64,000 bases of DNA from Rappaport israeli (GCF_001888055.1 NZ_LXHZ01000004.1:119295-183294); one strand, 5' to 3'. Numbered from the stretch's first letter, positions 1-10,184 are shown. Translations and numbers: made by a program. Notes: a model not told the origin generated them from the letters alone.

Positions 1-20
1 CAATTAGGATATTGATATAA

Positions 21-49
21 ATGTTATTAAATGTTATTAAATGTTATTG
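21..49. repeat. Three tandem copies of a 10-bp AT-rich repeat
   Basis: Three consecutive copies of ATGTTATTAA (the last ends GA) lie about 70 bp upstream of the remnant gene that starts at 117. They are outside any gene I can support and could affect promoter spacing or simply be low-complexity sequence. Confidence 0.75.
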
Positions 50-116
50 ATTTGTTTGTATGAGGTTGAGCCACTAGGTGTTTTTTGTTATTTTATTTTT
101 TTATTTAGGAGTTTTT

Positions 117-407
117 ATGGCTTTTTTGATGAAAAAACATGCTGGTTTGGCGCTTATTTGGTGATTGTAACGCAAAAAAATAATCAGGAGTTGTTGAATA
201 AGCTCAATGATGGTATCGCCAAGCTTAAGGTTGAGGGCAAAATTGATGAGATTTTAAACTATAGTCGAAGAATTGAAAAAGTATTACGGCGTTGGCTCGC
301 CTTGCCGTACTATCTGTACTGTCTGCGGCTCGCCGTCTTGTACTACTTTTTCACTTCTCCAACTATATCATTTAGAAAAAACATCAACGGAAATGGTGGC
401 GAAATAA
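117..407 (+). pseudogene. Internally deleted and MITE-interrupted solute-binding protein remnant
   Basis: A good ribosome site (TAGGAG) precedes ATG 117, and the first codons read like a lipoprotein or secretory signal start (MAFLMKKHAGLALI). The frame then breaks. From about 165 a second frame encodes the typical C-terminal helix of amino-acid ABC-transporter binding proteins (VTQKNNQELLNKLNDGIAKL, then KVEGKIDEIL). The central roughly 200 residues of a normal 240-270-residue binding protein are absent, so this is an internal deletion remnant. A 104-bp Correia-like element at 262-365 splits the last codons. Removing it and one TA copy restores a continuous ending with stop at 405-407. The family call rests on the C-terminal motif only. 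Confidence 0.55.
262..365. mobile_element. Correia-like repeat enclosed element, copy 1 (104 bp)
   Basis: A TA-flanked palindromic element (TA at 260-261 and 366-367) with ends TAGTC...ACTA. The terminal inverted repeats run about 26 bp and include TGAAAAAGTA. The core carries GGCTCGCCTTGCCGTAC and GTACTGTCTGCGGC, which match from memory the core of Neisseria Correia repeat enclosed elements, although the terminal repeats differ from the classic TATAGTGGATTAAC. A near-identical copy in the opposite orientation lies at 54679-54783. It has no coding capacity. It interrupts the end of the binding-protein remnant. Confidence 0.85.
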
Positions 408-429
408 TCTTAGCTTGCTTTGAGATGAG

Positions 430-459
430 ACGGCGTGCTTTTGGGTACGCCGTTTTTTT
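430..459. terminator. Rho-independent terminator hairpin
   Basis: The arms ACGGCGTGC and GTACGCCGT pair with a short loop and are followed by seven T. The hairpin lies between the remnant gene on the + strand and the helicase gene on the - strand, and it can serve the + strand gene. Confidence 0.75.
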
Positions 460-473
460 ATGGGCGAAGTCAA

Positions 474-2281
474 TTATTCTTCTAGTAAGTGGGTGAAGGT
501 GTTGCTTTGCGAGGCTGTGAGGATAAGTCTGTGAGTGGCGCGGGTCATGCCGACATAGATTAGACGTGCGACATATTGGGAGCGCTGGCTATCATCTGGA
601 CATTGTCCAATACCTGTTAGGATAACATGGCTATATTCAGAGCCTTTGCTACTGGCGATACTGCAAAGGGTGATGGTGGATTTGCTGTTGTTGTAGGTGC
701 TTTTGTCTTTTTGTGAGAGCAGAAATTGTACGGGGATATTTTGCGCTTCGATGTGTTTATGGAGCGCTCTGGCAAAATCATTATGGGTGTAGAGAATGGC
801 TATGTTTTGCGCGCTAATTCCTTTGTCAAGCCATTGTTGGAGATGGGTGAGGACGCCATTGAGTTCTTGGGTTTGGCTGTCGTAGTAATAAAATTGTGGT
901 TCTATGCCTGTGCTGTTGCCACTGCTTTGTGGGGCAAGAATGGGAATGCTGTCGTCGTCGCTGTCGGTTTGGGTAAGGAAGTGTTGTACAAATTGGTCAG
1001 CGGTTGTAAGAATTTCGCGACTGTTGCGGTAGTTGATGCGTAAGATGCTGGTGCGTCCTACGGCTTTGATGCCAACGCTGGAGAGGGTGAAATTAATGCC
1101 TCTGCGGTTGTCATAAATGCTTTGGGTGTCGTCATATAGTAAAAGAAGATGATTATGGGCGGGGTCGGGCATGTAGGTGAGGCTTTTGAGCCAGTGTTCG
1201 GCAAAATCGTGTCCTTCATCTATTAAGACGGCATGGTATAGGTGATGGGGGATTTGTTTGTTTTCAATCGCTTGGCAGATGCTGTCGACTAGATTGTGGT
1301 AGTAGCTTTATTGCCTGTGATTTTGATGTTGTATTGGTCTCTTAGGGTCATGCACCAGCCGTGAAAATGGTAAACGTGGATGCGTTCGTCGTTGAGTTGT
1401 GTTTTGAGTTGTTGTGCAAGGACGATGTTAAAGCAAATAACAAGGACGGGTTTTTCTGGGGTGGTTTGTTTGGCAAGAACGCGGGCGCGATGTTTTAGCA
1501 GGACGGTTTTGCCTGAGCCTGAAACGCCATGTATAACGCGATGCCCATCGCCCATGGTGCGCGCAATGGTTTCTTGGTGGGTGTCCATGACGTGAATGAG
1601 GTCGGGGAGGGAGGGGGCTGGAGCGTTTGGACTGAATAAATCAAATTGTTGTTTAATGATAAATTCAGGGAAGATGTGGGCGCGAATGCGTTCGCTTTGG
1701 GCTTTGCTGAGGGAGCGTTCGGGGATAAAAGGGAGGAGGTTGTAAAGTTTTTCGCGAAAGGCTTGCGGGTCGATGTTTTTAAGGTCGAGGTCTTCTTGGT
1801 AGAAGGTTTTTTCATCAGGAAAGCATTTTTCTATGGCATCAATTTGTGGATGGTCTTTGGGAAGGCGTTTCCAGTTGCTCATTATTGCGCCGTATCCCCA
1901 CGGCAGGGCAAGGTGTCCTTTATAGGGTTCGGTTTGACGTAGGAGCTGAGGGTCTTTTTGTAGAACTGTAATAATAGGGAGGAGGCAATCTCGCGCTTGT
2001 TTTAGTGGGTGGGTGCGGGTTTGTAGGGTGTCGTTTTGTTTGAGTTGAATTTGGTTTTGATTGAGGCTGTGGAGGTTGCGCCATGTCCAGTTTTTTACTT
2101 CTAAGGAGATAAGTCCGTAGCGTGGATGAAAAATGAGAAAATCAGGAAAACGACGCTGGGTGCCTTGGGTGGGGATGTCAAACCAAATGAGATGTTCATC
2201 ATCTAGATAGGTGTTTAAAAAGGTGGCGACGCGTTTTTCGCCAGCGTTCATGTTTTTTAAAGGGGTGAGAAATGTTGCCAT
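474..2281 (-). CDS. NERD-domain UvrD-like superfamily 1 helicase (frameshifted in this sequence)
   Basis: The protein is about 602 residues after frame repair. Residues 1-120 form a NERD nuclease-related domain (conserved FPDFLIF and SLEVKNW). Near residue 250 there is a Walker A motif (HGVSGSGKTVLL). A DEGHDF Walker B follows after the repair point, and the C-terminal half has UvrD-type motifs (YDDTQSIYD, GMTRATHRL). The family is linked to DNA processing, but the substrate cannot be inferred here. The start at 2281 follows a weak ribosome site. The frame breaks at 1307-1309, where the + strand reads TTT and TTTT restores the reading frame from GNKS into YYHNLVDS. I read the break as a sequencing indel. 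It is a single gene, convergent with the remnant at the window start. Confidence 0.8.
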
Positions 2282-2355
2282 GGTTTTAAATTGTTATTGT
2301 AAAGTTTGGATATTGTAAGCATGGTTGGGCGGTATTAGCAAAGGGTTTGTTCTTT

Positions 2356-2736
2356 TTAGGGTTTGTTGAGCCAGTGGCTGAGTTGGAGTCCAAGTAGGCA
2401 GGCGAGAAGTCCAAATATTATTTGGCTGAGTAGGTGGAGGATAAAGGAGGTTTCGGGGGTGTGTTGTAGATATTGGGTGCTGTGTAGGGCAAAGGTTGAA
2501 TAGGTGGTAAAACTTCCTAAAAAACCTGTGATAAGGAGGAGGTGCCAGCTTTCGCCGTTGCGGTGGTGGGTCAGTTGGGCGCTTATTAGTCCAATTAAAA
2601 AGCAACCCAATAGGTTTATGAGTAAAATTGTCCATGGGGGGGTAAGGGGGAGGTGGCGCTGGAGGAGTTGGCTGAGATAGTGGCGGCTAAGCGCGCCAAG
2701 AGCGCCTCCTAGGCTGATGGCAAGTATTGGATGCAT
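2356..2736 (-). CDS. crcB: Fluoride ion exporter CrcB/FluC
   Basis: A 126-residue protein of four membrane segments, the usual length for the family. It carries the signature GGALGALSRHYL near the N-terminus, the NLLGCFLIG segment, and GFLGSFTTYSTF in the third helix, which lines the fluoride pore. FluC proteins work as dual-topology homodimers in the inner membrane and export toxic fluoride. The gene is divergent from cca with only about 50 bp between starts, and I see no fluoride riboswitch in that gap. Intact in this sequence. Confidence 0.93.
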   Translation of the reverse strand: MHPILAISLGGALGALSRHYLSQLLQRHLPLTPPWTILLINLLGCFLIGLISAQLTHHRNGESWHLLLITGFLGSFTTYSTFALHSTQYLQHTPETSFILHLLSQIIFGLLACLLGLQLSHWLNKP

Positions 2737-2786
2737 GGGGTGTAGGGGGTGGGTTGGGGATTTTTATTGTAGAGGGGAGGGTTGAG

Positions 2787-3940
2787 ATGAACAATGTTTT
2801 TTTAACATTAGATGCGAAGATGGCTTCGGGGTTTATGCTGGATTTGGCTGAGGGTGAGGCGGTTTTTTGGTGGGTGGTGCGGTTAGAGATGCGCTGTTGG
2901 GGCTTGAGCTGAAGGATTTGGATTATGTGGTGGTGGGAGGGGATTTTGAGGGGATGTTGGCGCGGGGGTTTCGCTTGGTGGGGCGGGATTTTCCAGTGTT
3001 TTTGCATCCTGTTTCGGGTTTTGAATATGCTTTGGCGCGCAGGGAGCGAAAGTCGGGGGTGGGCTATGGGGGGTTTGCGGTGGATTTTGCGCCGTCGGTT
3101 GCTCTTGAGGAGGATTTGCTGCGCAGGGATTTGACGATTAATGCGTTGGCGGTGGACGCGCGGGGGCAGGTGGTGGATGTATCAGGTGGGCTTGAGGATT
3201 TGTATGCGCGTCGGTTGCGCCATGTGTCGGCGGCGTTTGTGGAGGATCCGTTGCGTGTGTTGCGTCTGTTGCGTTTTTATGCGCGCTTTGCGCCGTTGGG
3301 ATTTGAGATTGCGCCCGAGACTTGGGCGTTGGCTATGAGGATGGTGGCGTCAGGGGAGTTGGATTATTTAACGCCTGAGCGGGTGTGGGTGGAGGTGGTG
3401 AAGGTGTTGGAGTTGCCTAGAAGTGCGTTATTTTTTGAGGGGTTGTTTGCTTTGGGAGGGTTGTCGGTTTTGGGGCTTCAATGGGTTTCTGAGCAGGAGT
3501 TTTTGCAGATGCAGGCGCAGTTGGTGGCGGTGGGGGGGCGCTGTGGGCTGGCGGAGGTGCGTTTGGCAGGTTGGCTGGCGGCTTGTGAGGGGACGTTGGA
3601 GGCGATGGCGCAACAGTTGCCTTTGCCTAGGTTATTTATTCAGTGGGGGCGGTTGTTTGTCGAATGTGCGCCGATTTTGCGACAGTGGGCGCAGGCTTCG
3701 GCTTTGGCGCGTTGGCAGGTGTTTAAGGTGTGTGGGAGTTTGCGGGCGCGGGGTGAGATTAGGACGCTAGTGCTGGCATTGGGGTTGGAGGGGGCGGTGT
3801 TGGCTACAATTGAGAGAATGCAGGAGGATTTGTTGGCGCTAGATGTGGAGGCTTTTCAGGCGTTGGGGTTTGCAGGGAAGGCGTTGGGAGAGGCGATTTA
3901 TCAGGCGCAGTTGGCGATTTTAGAGGGGGGTGATAGATGA
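2787..3940 (+). CDS. cca: CCA tRNA nucleotidyltransferase (frameshifted in this sequence)
   Basis: Adds or repairs the 3'-CCA of tRNAs using CTP and ATP. It is about 384 residues after repair. The class II signature [12 protein letters not shown] is followed by the metal-binding DLDYVVVGG, then [10 protein letters not shown] and the ERVWVE region. The C-terminal HD phosphohydrolase motifs of the E. coli enzyme are not visible. The start ATG 2787 gives about 25 residues before the usual [12 protein letters not shown] start, but the frame is open from there. A T run at 2863-2868 has six T where seven would join the two frames, so I read a one-base deletion error. The stop overlaps the next start (ATGA), which suggests coupling. 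Confidence 0.88.
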
Positions 3941-6000
3941 GATGGGTGAGTGCACGGTGGTTGGCGGTGTTGCCTGCTGGGGTGAGTTTTGTGCTGGTGG
4001 GGGCGGTTGTGGCGCTGTCGGGGCAGTTGGATTGGGCGGTTGGGCTGTTTTTAGGGGTGATTGCGGGTGGGTTGGTGGATGTTGACCATCGTTTGTTGGG
4101 GCGATTTCGCTATATGCTTGGGGTGACGTTGTTGTTTGCTGTGGTGAGTGTGGCGGTGGAGTGGTCGGCTAGGTCTTCGTGGGCGCTTATGGGGGTGATG
4201 ACGCTGTTGGCGTTTGTGATGACGTTTTTGGGGGCGGTAGATGGGCGCTATCGTACGGTGGCGTTTGGGGGGTTGGTGGTGGCGCTTTATACGCTGTTAA
4301 TTTATCAGGATGCTTTGGCGTGGTTTGTCAGTCCTGCTTTGATTGTTGCAGGCGCGCTTGGTTATCAGTTGGTGGGGTTGCTGGTGCATGCGTTAATGCC
4401 TAATCGTCCTGTGCAGGCGGATTTGGTGGCGTTGTTTGAGGAGCTATCTGCTTTTATGGCGGTGAAGGCGAGTTTTTTTAATCCAGATGAGGTGGTTGAG
4501 ATTGGTGCGCTACAGGCGCAACTCGCGCGTAAAAATGGGGCGTTGGTGGCGGTGATGAATCGTTGTCGTGTGTCGTTGTTTCGTCGTTTGGGGCATGAGC
4601 GGGTGCGACTTAGGACTAGACGGCAATTGCAGGAGTATTGGTTGGCGCAGGAGATGCATGAGCGGGTGAATTCGAGTCATGTGGATTATCAGCGCTTGGC
4701 GCGTGATTGGGGCGATTGTGATGTGTTGTTTCGAATTGGGGGGTTGATTGCGCTTCAATCGCGGGTGTGTGGGCAGTTTGCGCGCGTTTTGGAGGGAGAG
4801 GCGCAGGCGGATTTCTCCGCGCGCTTAGAGCGTGCGCTGGTTGGGTTGCGCTTGGCTTTGGCACGTCAACAGGAGCGCCCTAATGCGTTGGTGGTGGGGC
4901 AGATTGTGGAGAATTTGGCGCAGGTGAATGGGTTGTTGGAGGCGTTGCTTCAGGGGGTTGAGGTGCAAGCGGCTAGAAGGGCGCAGATTATGGCTGATGA
5001 GGTCAATGGTTGGCGTGCGGTGGTGGGGTTGCTTGGGCGGAATTTGACGTTGCGCTCGCGTGATTTTCGCCATGCGCTTCGGATGGCTTTGCTGACATTG
5101 GGGATTAGTGGGGTGGTGGAGGGGTTGGATTTGCCGCTTGGATATTGGATTTTGTTGACGGCGGTGTTTGTGATGCGTCCAAATTATGTGGCGACGCAAG
5201 CGCGTTTGCGTCATCGGATTGTGGGGACGTTTTTGGGGGTGGTGTTGGCGTGGGCGGTGGAGTGGGTTGGGGTGAATGCAGGTGGGTTGATTGTGTTGAT
5301 GGTGGGGGCAAATGTGGGGTTTTTCTATACGCTGAATGTGAATTATCGTTTGGCAACTCTGTTGATTACGTTGCAGGCATTGTTGGGGTTTATGCTGTTG
5401 GTGATGCATGTGGAGGCGACGTTGTTTTTACGTTTGGTGTATACGGCGCTGGGAGCAGGGGCGGCTTGGATGGCGGTGAGTTGGTTGTTTCCTGATTGGC
5501 GGTATTGGTCGGCTAGGGAGGTGGTGGATAAGGCTATTTTTGAGGCTGGACAGTATTTGCAGGCGATTGTGGCGGAGTTTTCGGGGATATCTGAGGGGGA
5601 CGCGCAATATCGTTTGGCGCGTCGTCGCGCGCATGAGCAGGTGTCGCAGCTTGCTTTGGTGGTAGAGGAGATGGCGGCGTTGCTAGGCGCTATGGCAGAC
5701 AGTTGCCGTGGGCGGAGGCGGTGTTGGCGCAGTTGTCTCGGGTGTTGAGTGAGTTGTCGGCGTTGGGGGCGGCGCGCGCTGTGGTGCAGGGGTTTTCAGA
5801 GAAGGAGCGCGCGCTTTGTGTGAGTTATGCATATCGCTTGGTTGATCAGTTATTGGCGCTTTCGCAAAGGGAGAGGGTGCAAAAAATGGAGGAAGGGGTG
5901 TTTTTGGGGGGATAAGGGGGCGGTTGTTGCGTTTCAGTTTGAGCGTTTGGTAGGTAGTGTGGGGGAGTTGCAGGGGTTGATTGTTTGTGAGGATGGGTAG
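3937..6000 (+). CDS. FUSC-family (YccS-like) inner-membrane protein (two frameshifts)
   Basis: About 687 residues after repair, matching the roughly 700-residue YccS/YhfK family, which resembles the aromatic acid exporter AaeB. Hydrophobic helices form an N-terminal membrane block (residues about 10-150). A soluble region follows, then a second membrane block that contains the hallmark [19 protein letters not shown] near residue 400 and [13 protein letters not shown]. Function in the cell is not established for this family. The frame breaks near 5700 (GACAG where GACCAG fits) and at 5905-5912 (six G where five fit). Both look like indel errors, and the repaired frame ends at 5998-6000. It overlaps cca by four bases. 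Codon use is strongly G/T biased. Confidence 0.8.
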
Positions 6001-6060
6001 GTTTTTGTTGGTGGGTTTGGTTATACTGGCAATTTTTATGATTTATTTTGAGGGGATGTT

Positions 6061-7715
6061 ATGGCTGGTTTTTCACATAAAAAATATTCGGATTTTGCAT
6101 TTTCAGCGCCAATTGAGGAGCGCCGTTGGCCAGATAAGCGGTTGGATAAGGCGCCTATTTGGGCAAGTGTGGATTTGCGCGATGGCAATCAGGCGTTGAT
6201 TGACCCGATGACGATTGAGCAAAAATTGCGCTTTTTTAAATTGTTGGTGGCGTGTGGTTTTAAGGAGATTGAAATTGGCTTTCCTTCTGCCTCGCAAATT
6301 GAATTTGATTTTACGCGTTTGTTGATTGAGGAGGGGCATATCCCTGAGGATGTTACAATTCAGGTGTTGGTGCAGGCGCGGGAGGCGTTGATTGCGCGGA
6401 CTTTTGAGGCGCTGGTGGGGGTGAAGCGTGCGATTGTGCATGTGTATAACTCAACTTCGCGCGTGCAACGGCAGAAGGTGTTTCGTAAGTCTAAAGAGGA
6501 GATTTGCGCTATCGCGGTGGAGGGCGCGCGCTTGTTGCAGGGCTATGCGGCGCGCTATAAAGATAGTGAGTGGATTTTTCAATATTCGCCTGAGAGTTTT
6601 TCTCAAACAGAACCTGATTATGCTTTGCAGGTGGTGGAGGCGGTGTGTGCGCAGTGGCGCCCTCAGGAGGGGCAGAAGGTGATTATTAATTTGCCTGCAA
6701 CGGTGGAGTGTTCAACGCCAAATTTATTTGCCGACCAAGTGGAATATTTCTGTCGGCATTTGTCTTGTCGTGAGCATGTGGTGGTGAGTGTGCATACGCA
6801 TAATGACCGCGGTTGTGCGGTGGCGGCGTCGGAGCTGGCGGTGTTGGCAGGGGCTGACCGTGTGGAGGGGACGCTTTTGGGTAATGGGGAGCGTACGGGG
6901 AATATGGATATTATGGTGATGGCGATGAATTTGTATAGTTTGGGGATTGATCCTGAACTTGATTTTTCCAATATGAATGAATTGGTGCAGGTGGTGAGTG
7001 AATGCAATAATTTGCCTGTTCATCCGCGCCATCCTTATGTGGGGGAGTTGGTCTTTACGGCGTTTTCAGGGTCGCATCAAGATGCAATTAAGAAGTCTTT
7101 GGAGTATGACGAAAAGGATTCGCCTTATTGGGATGTGGCGTATTTGCCGATTGATCCGTTAGATATTGAGCGTTCCTATCAGGATGTGGTGCGCATTAAT
7201 AGTCAGTCGGGTAAGGGGGGCGTGGCTTATATTTTGGCGCGCGATTATGGGTTGCAGGTGCTAGATGGTTGCAGATTGATTTTGCAAATCAGGTGCAAAA
7301 AGAATCTGAGCGCACGCAAAAGGAGTTGAGTTCTCAGGATATTATGACGCTGTTTGAGCGGTTGTATTGGTCTGAGGATGAGGCTATTCGCTTGGAGGGG
7401 TATCGTTTGCAACGACAGGCAAAGCAGGATTCTTTAGAGGCGCAGTTGTGGGTTCGTGGGGAGATTATTACGATTCAAGGGGAAGGCAATGGCGCATTAA
7501 GCGCGTTTATTCAGGCGCTAGAGAGATATTTTGCGCGGCGCATTAGTGTAACGAATTATGCTGAACATGCGATGACGCAGGCAACCGATGCGCAGGCGGT
7601 GGCGTATGTTCAACTGTTTGTTGAAAATGGGTTGTCAACGGGGATTGCATATAGTCGCGATACGGTGAGTGCGATGTTGCGTGCGGCGTTGAATGCGGTG
7701 GTTTTAGCGGTGTAA
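6061..7715 (+). CDS. leuA: 2-isopropylmalate synthase, long LeuA2-type (frameshifted)
   Basis: First committed step of leucine synthesis: condenses acetyl-CoA with 2-ketoisovalerate. It is about 551 residues after repair, matching the longer form with the regulatory domain. Visible motifs are [13 protein letters not shown] (metal-binding Asp), [39 protein letters not shown] and [10 protein letters not shown]. The start at 6061 has a GAGGGG ribosome site. A single C is missing at 7260-7261 (GTGCTAGA, expected GTGCCTAGA), which gives VPRWLQIDF as in the family. The C-terminal roughly 150 residues form the leucine-binding domain. No other leucine genes are adjacent, and I saw no attenuator. Confidence 0.9.
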
Positions 7716-7725
7716 TAAGAGGTTT

Positions 7726-8376
7726 TTGTCTGTGGGGGGACGGGTGGTTTTGTTGCATGGTTTGCATATGCATGCGTGGGTGATGCAGCCACTTGCTTGG
7801 CGTTTGCAACAACAAGGGTTTAAGACGGCGTGTTTTGGTTACCATAGTGTGCTTCAGTCGGTGGCAGCGCACAGTGAGCGTTTGGCGCGTTGGCTTGTGC
7901 GCTATCAAGCAGAAGATGAAGCGCTGTTTTTGGTGGGGCATAGTTTAGGGGGGTTGGTGATTCGGCATTTTTTATATCGTTATCCGCAGGTTAAGATTAG
8001 GCGCTGTGTTACGATTGGAACACCGCATCAGGGGAGTTTTGCCGCTAGACGGTTAAGGGAGTTTGTGCCGAGTGTGTTGGGGCGTTCGTATACTTTAGGA
8101 TTAGATGGGCAGGTGCCGCCTTTGCCTGAAGGGGTGGCGTTGGGCAGTATTGCGGGGTCGGCGTCTAGAGGGTTGGGGCGGTTGATTTTGTCTTCGCGCG
8201 ATAAAGACAATGATGGGACGGTGTTTGTGTATGAAACGAGAGTTGCAAAGGCTTGTGATGAGATTGTTTTGCCTGTTTCTCATTCTGGAATGTTGTTAGA
8301 TTGGCAAGTTGCACAGCAGACGGGGTATTTTTTACGCCATGGCTGTTTTAACCATGGCGATGCGGTGGCAGGTTAG
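7726..8376 (+). CDS. Alpha/beta-hydrolase, triacylglycerol lipase/esterase-like
   Basis: A 216-residue protein starting at a TTG codon ten bases after leuA, with an AGAGG ribosome site. It opens with a strand and an oxyanion loop (VVLLHGLHMHAW). The nucleophile elbow is GHSLGG (residues about 72-77), and TIGTPHQGSFAARRL is typical of the lipase/PGAP1-like group. A likely catalytic Asp lies in SSRDKDNDGTVF and the His in LPVSHSGML. There is no signal peptide, so it is probably cytosolic. The substrate is unknown. It overlaps the convergent tesA-like gene by four bases. Confidence 0.78.
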   Translation: MSVGGRVVLLHGLHMHAWVMQPLAWRLQQQGFKTACFGYHSVLQSVAAHSERLARWLVRYQAEDEALFLVGHSLGGLVIRHFLYRYPQVKIRRCVTIGTPHQGSFAARRLREFVPSVLGRSYTLGLDGQVPPLPEGVALGSIAGSASRGLGRLILSSRDKDNDGTVFVYETRVAKACDEIVLPVSHSGMLLDWQVAQQTGYFLRHGCFNHGDAVAG

Positions 8377-9005
8377 GATTTGAGAAAGCCTTGTTGGCGT
8401 AGGGCTTTTAGCAGTGTTTGGGTAAATTCTTGGTAGCCTTGGGCGTTGGGGTGGACTTGGTCAGATTTGAGGCTGTCTTTTTTTAAGACGTCGCCCCATG
8501 CATTGCTTAAGAGGGGGAGATTGTTGTCGTTGGCAATTTGTTGATACATGGGGTGGTCTTTGGGGTGTCCTAGGGCGGCTTGGAGGCTGTAGGAGGGAAT
8601 GCCAATAAGGAGCATGGGGGTGTTTTGGGCTTTGAGAGTGTCAACGATGGCTTGAATGTTGGCTTTGGTTTTTTGTTCATCAAGGCGCTGCAGGAAATCA
8701 TTGCCCCCAATGCTGATAAGGACAAAATCGGGGTGGTGTTGGTCAAGAAGAGCGGGCAGGCGCTCTAGCGCTTGGGCGCTGGTGTTGCCGTTGATGCCAG
8801 CGTTGATAACGTGCCATTGAGTTTTTTTGCCAAGTAGGCTGGGGTAGCTTTGTTCAGGTGAGGCGCCGTAGCCTTTGGTTAAGGAATCGCCTAGCGCGAG
8901 GACGGTGGCGGTGCTGGGTAGGCGTTTCTGTGTGGTGGATTCGTTTTGACAGGCGCTCAAAATGAGTAGGAAAAGAAGGAGTGAGAGGTGTTTGAAGAGT
9001 TTCAT
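8373..9005 (-). CDS. tesA: TesA-like SGNH esterase/thioesterase, predicted lipoprotein
   Basis: A 210-residue protein with the SGNH blocks in order: LALGDSLTKGYG (nucleophile Ser), NAGINGNT, ISIGGNDFL and the DQVHPN catalytic Asp/His pair. This is the TesA/ApeA group of periplasmic multifunctional acyl hydrolases. It differs from E. coli TesA by an N-terminal lipoprotein signal ending in a lipobox (LILSAC), so it should be acylated and membrane-anchored. Intact. It lies just downstream of the small membrane-protein gene on the same strand and may be cotranscribed with it (three bases between them). Confidence 0.85.
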   Translation of the reverse strand: MKLFKHLSLLLFLLILSACQNESTTQKRLPSTATVLALGDSLTKGYGASPEQSYPSLLGKKTQWHVINAGINGNTSAQALERLPALLDQHHPDFVLISIGGNDFLQRLDEQKTKANIQAIVDTLKAQNTPMLLIGIPSYSLQAALGHPKDHPMYQQIANDNNLPLLSNAWGDVLKKDSLKSDQVHPNAQGYQEFTQTLLKALRQQGFLKS

Positions 9006-9008
9006 GCT

Positions 9009-9677
9009 TTAGTGTCCTTTAAAATAACTTTTGGGGTTAAAACAACTTAGGAGTGAGGGATAAAAGGCGACCATGGCGCTAATGAATACGCCGTTAATAA
9101 AGCCTTCGGGGTAGATGATAACGGGGAGGAATTTGGTGTATTTATGCCAAGTGAGCGTCCAAGGGTAGATGTCTAATAGGCTGAGGGTGAGAGCGGTTGT
9201 AAGAATAACGCCTGCAAGTGCGAGGCATCCCCCAAAAAAGGCTGCTCCTAGGGTGAAAATAAAGGGATTGTGTGGGAGTAGGCGTTGCAATAGGCGACAA
9301 AAGCCATAACTGATAAAGATGGGGATTGCACCTTGAAGGAGTCCGTTTAGTCCTAGGGCTAAGGGGGGTTTCTATTTGTAATAGGCTTAAAAGGATAAGG
9401 CTTAGGGCGTTTGCCAGTAGGCTAAAGCGCCAACCCATCATAAGGGTTGCGGCGGTTAAGCCATAAGGTGTATGCCTAGGTTGGGTAAAACGCCTGTGCG
9501 CAAAAGACTTAGAAGGGTTAGGGTGAGTGTGCTGGCAAAAAAGATATGCAATACAATGCGATGTTGGCGCACGCTTTGCCAGCGGATGCTAAGCCCAGCA
9601 TAGAGGGTGAGCGCGAGCCAAAGGAAGGTGGCAGCCCAAAGGATAAAGGGGGAGAAGAGCTGCGGATGGAGGTTCAT
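9009..9677 (-). CDS. Energy-coupling-factor-like (CbiM-type) integral membrane protein (two frameshifts)
   Basis: Three short frames join into one 222-residue hydrophobic protein with six or so membrane helices. The order is an N-terminal FILWAATFLWLALTL helix, then MMGWRFSLLANALSL, then LGAAFFGGCLALAGVIL, and finally FLPVIIYPEGFINGVFISAM, which resembles the CbiM/COG3235 energy-coupling-factor permease group. The two breaks are at about 9449 (the gene strand has GG where GGG restores the frame) and 9364-9369 (six G on the + strand where five fit). No cobalt or nickel transporter partners are nearby, so a transport role is only an inference. Confidence 0.62.
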
Positions 9678-9680
9678 GGT

Positions 9681-10184
9681 TTAACAGCTGTAATAGGCGC
9701 TAAGGCTGGCTTGGGCAATGGTGTGTGAAAGAACGTTAAACCCTGCAAAGGCGGTGGTGGCGTTGTCGGGGAGTTCGAGTTTGGGGATGTCTAAGGCATA
9801 AACGGTGATGATGTAGCGATGGGGTTTGTCGCCTTTGGGTGGAAAAGCGCCAACAAAGCCATATTCGCTTAGGTCGTTGCGCATTTGACGCGCGCTATCT
9901 GGTAGGTTGGGTGCTTCAGGATTGCCAGCGTTTTCCGGAAGGCTGTGACAGTTGGCTGGTAGGTTGATGAGATACCAATGCCAAAAGCCTGAGCCTGTGG
10001 GAGCGTCGGGGTCGTAGATAGATAGGGCAAAGCTTTGGGTGTTTTCAGGGGCATTATGCCAGCTTAATGCAGGGGAGCGATTGGCGCCATTGTAGCCATT
10101 TTGATTGTAGACGTGGGTATTAGGCAGGGTTTGTCCGTCTTCGATGCTAGGGCTTTTGAGGGTCATGGTAGGGGCTTGATGCAT
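9681..10184 (-). CDS. YbhB/YbcL-type phosphatidylethanolamine-binding-like protein
   Basis: A 167-residue PEBP-family protein. Visible blocks are NGANRSPALSWHNAPENTQSFAL followed by YDPDAPTGSGFWHWYLINLPA, the conserved ligand-pocket signature, and later FPPKGDKPHRYIITVYALD. The bacterial members are cytosolic or periplasmic ligand-binding proteins of unclear role. No signal peptide is seen. The gene lies four bases upstream of the start of the small membrane-protein gene on the same strand. Confidence 0.88.
   Translation of the reverse strand: MHQAPTMTLKSPSIEDGQTLPNTHVYNQNGYNGANRSPALSWHNAPENTQSFALSIYDPDAPTGSGFWHWYLINLPANCHSLPENAGNPEAPNLPDSARQMRNDLSEYGFVGAFPPKGDKPHRYIITVYALDIPKLELPDNATTAFAGFNVLSHTIAQASLSAYYSC

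Noticed and set aside
2737-2786. Fluoride riboswitch upstream of crcB
   Set aside because: The 50-bp gap to the divergent cca start is too short and lacks the fluoride aptamer motif.
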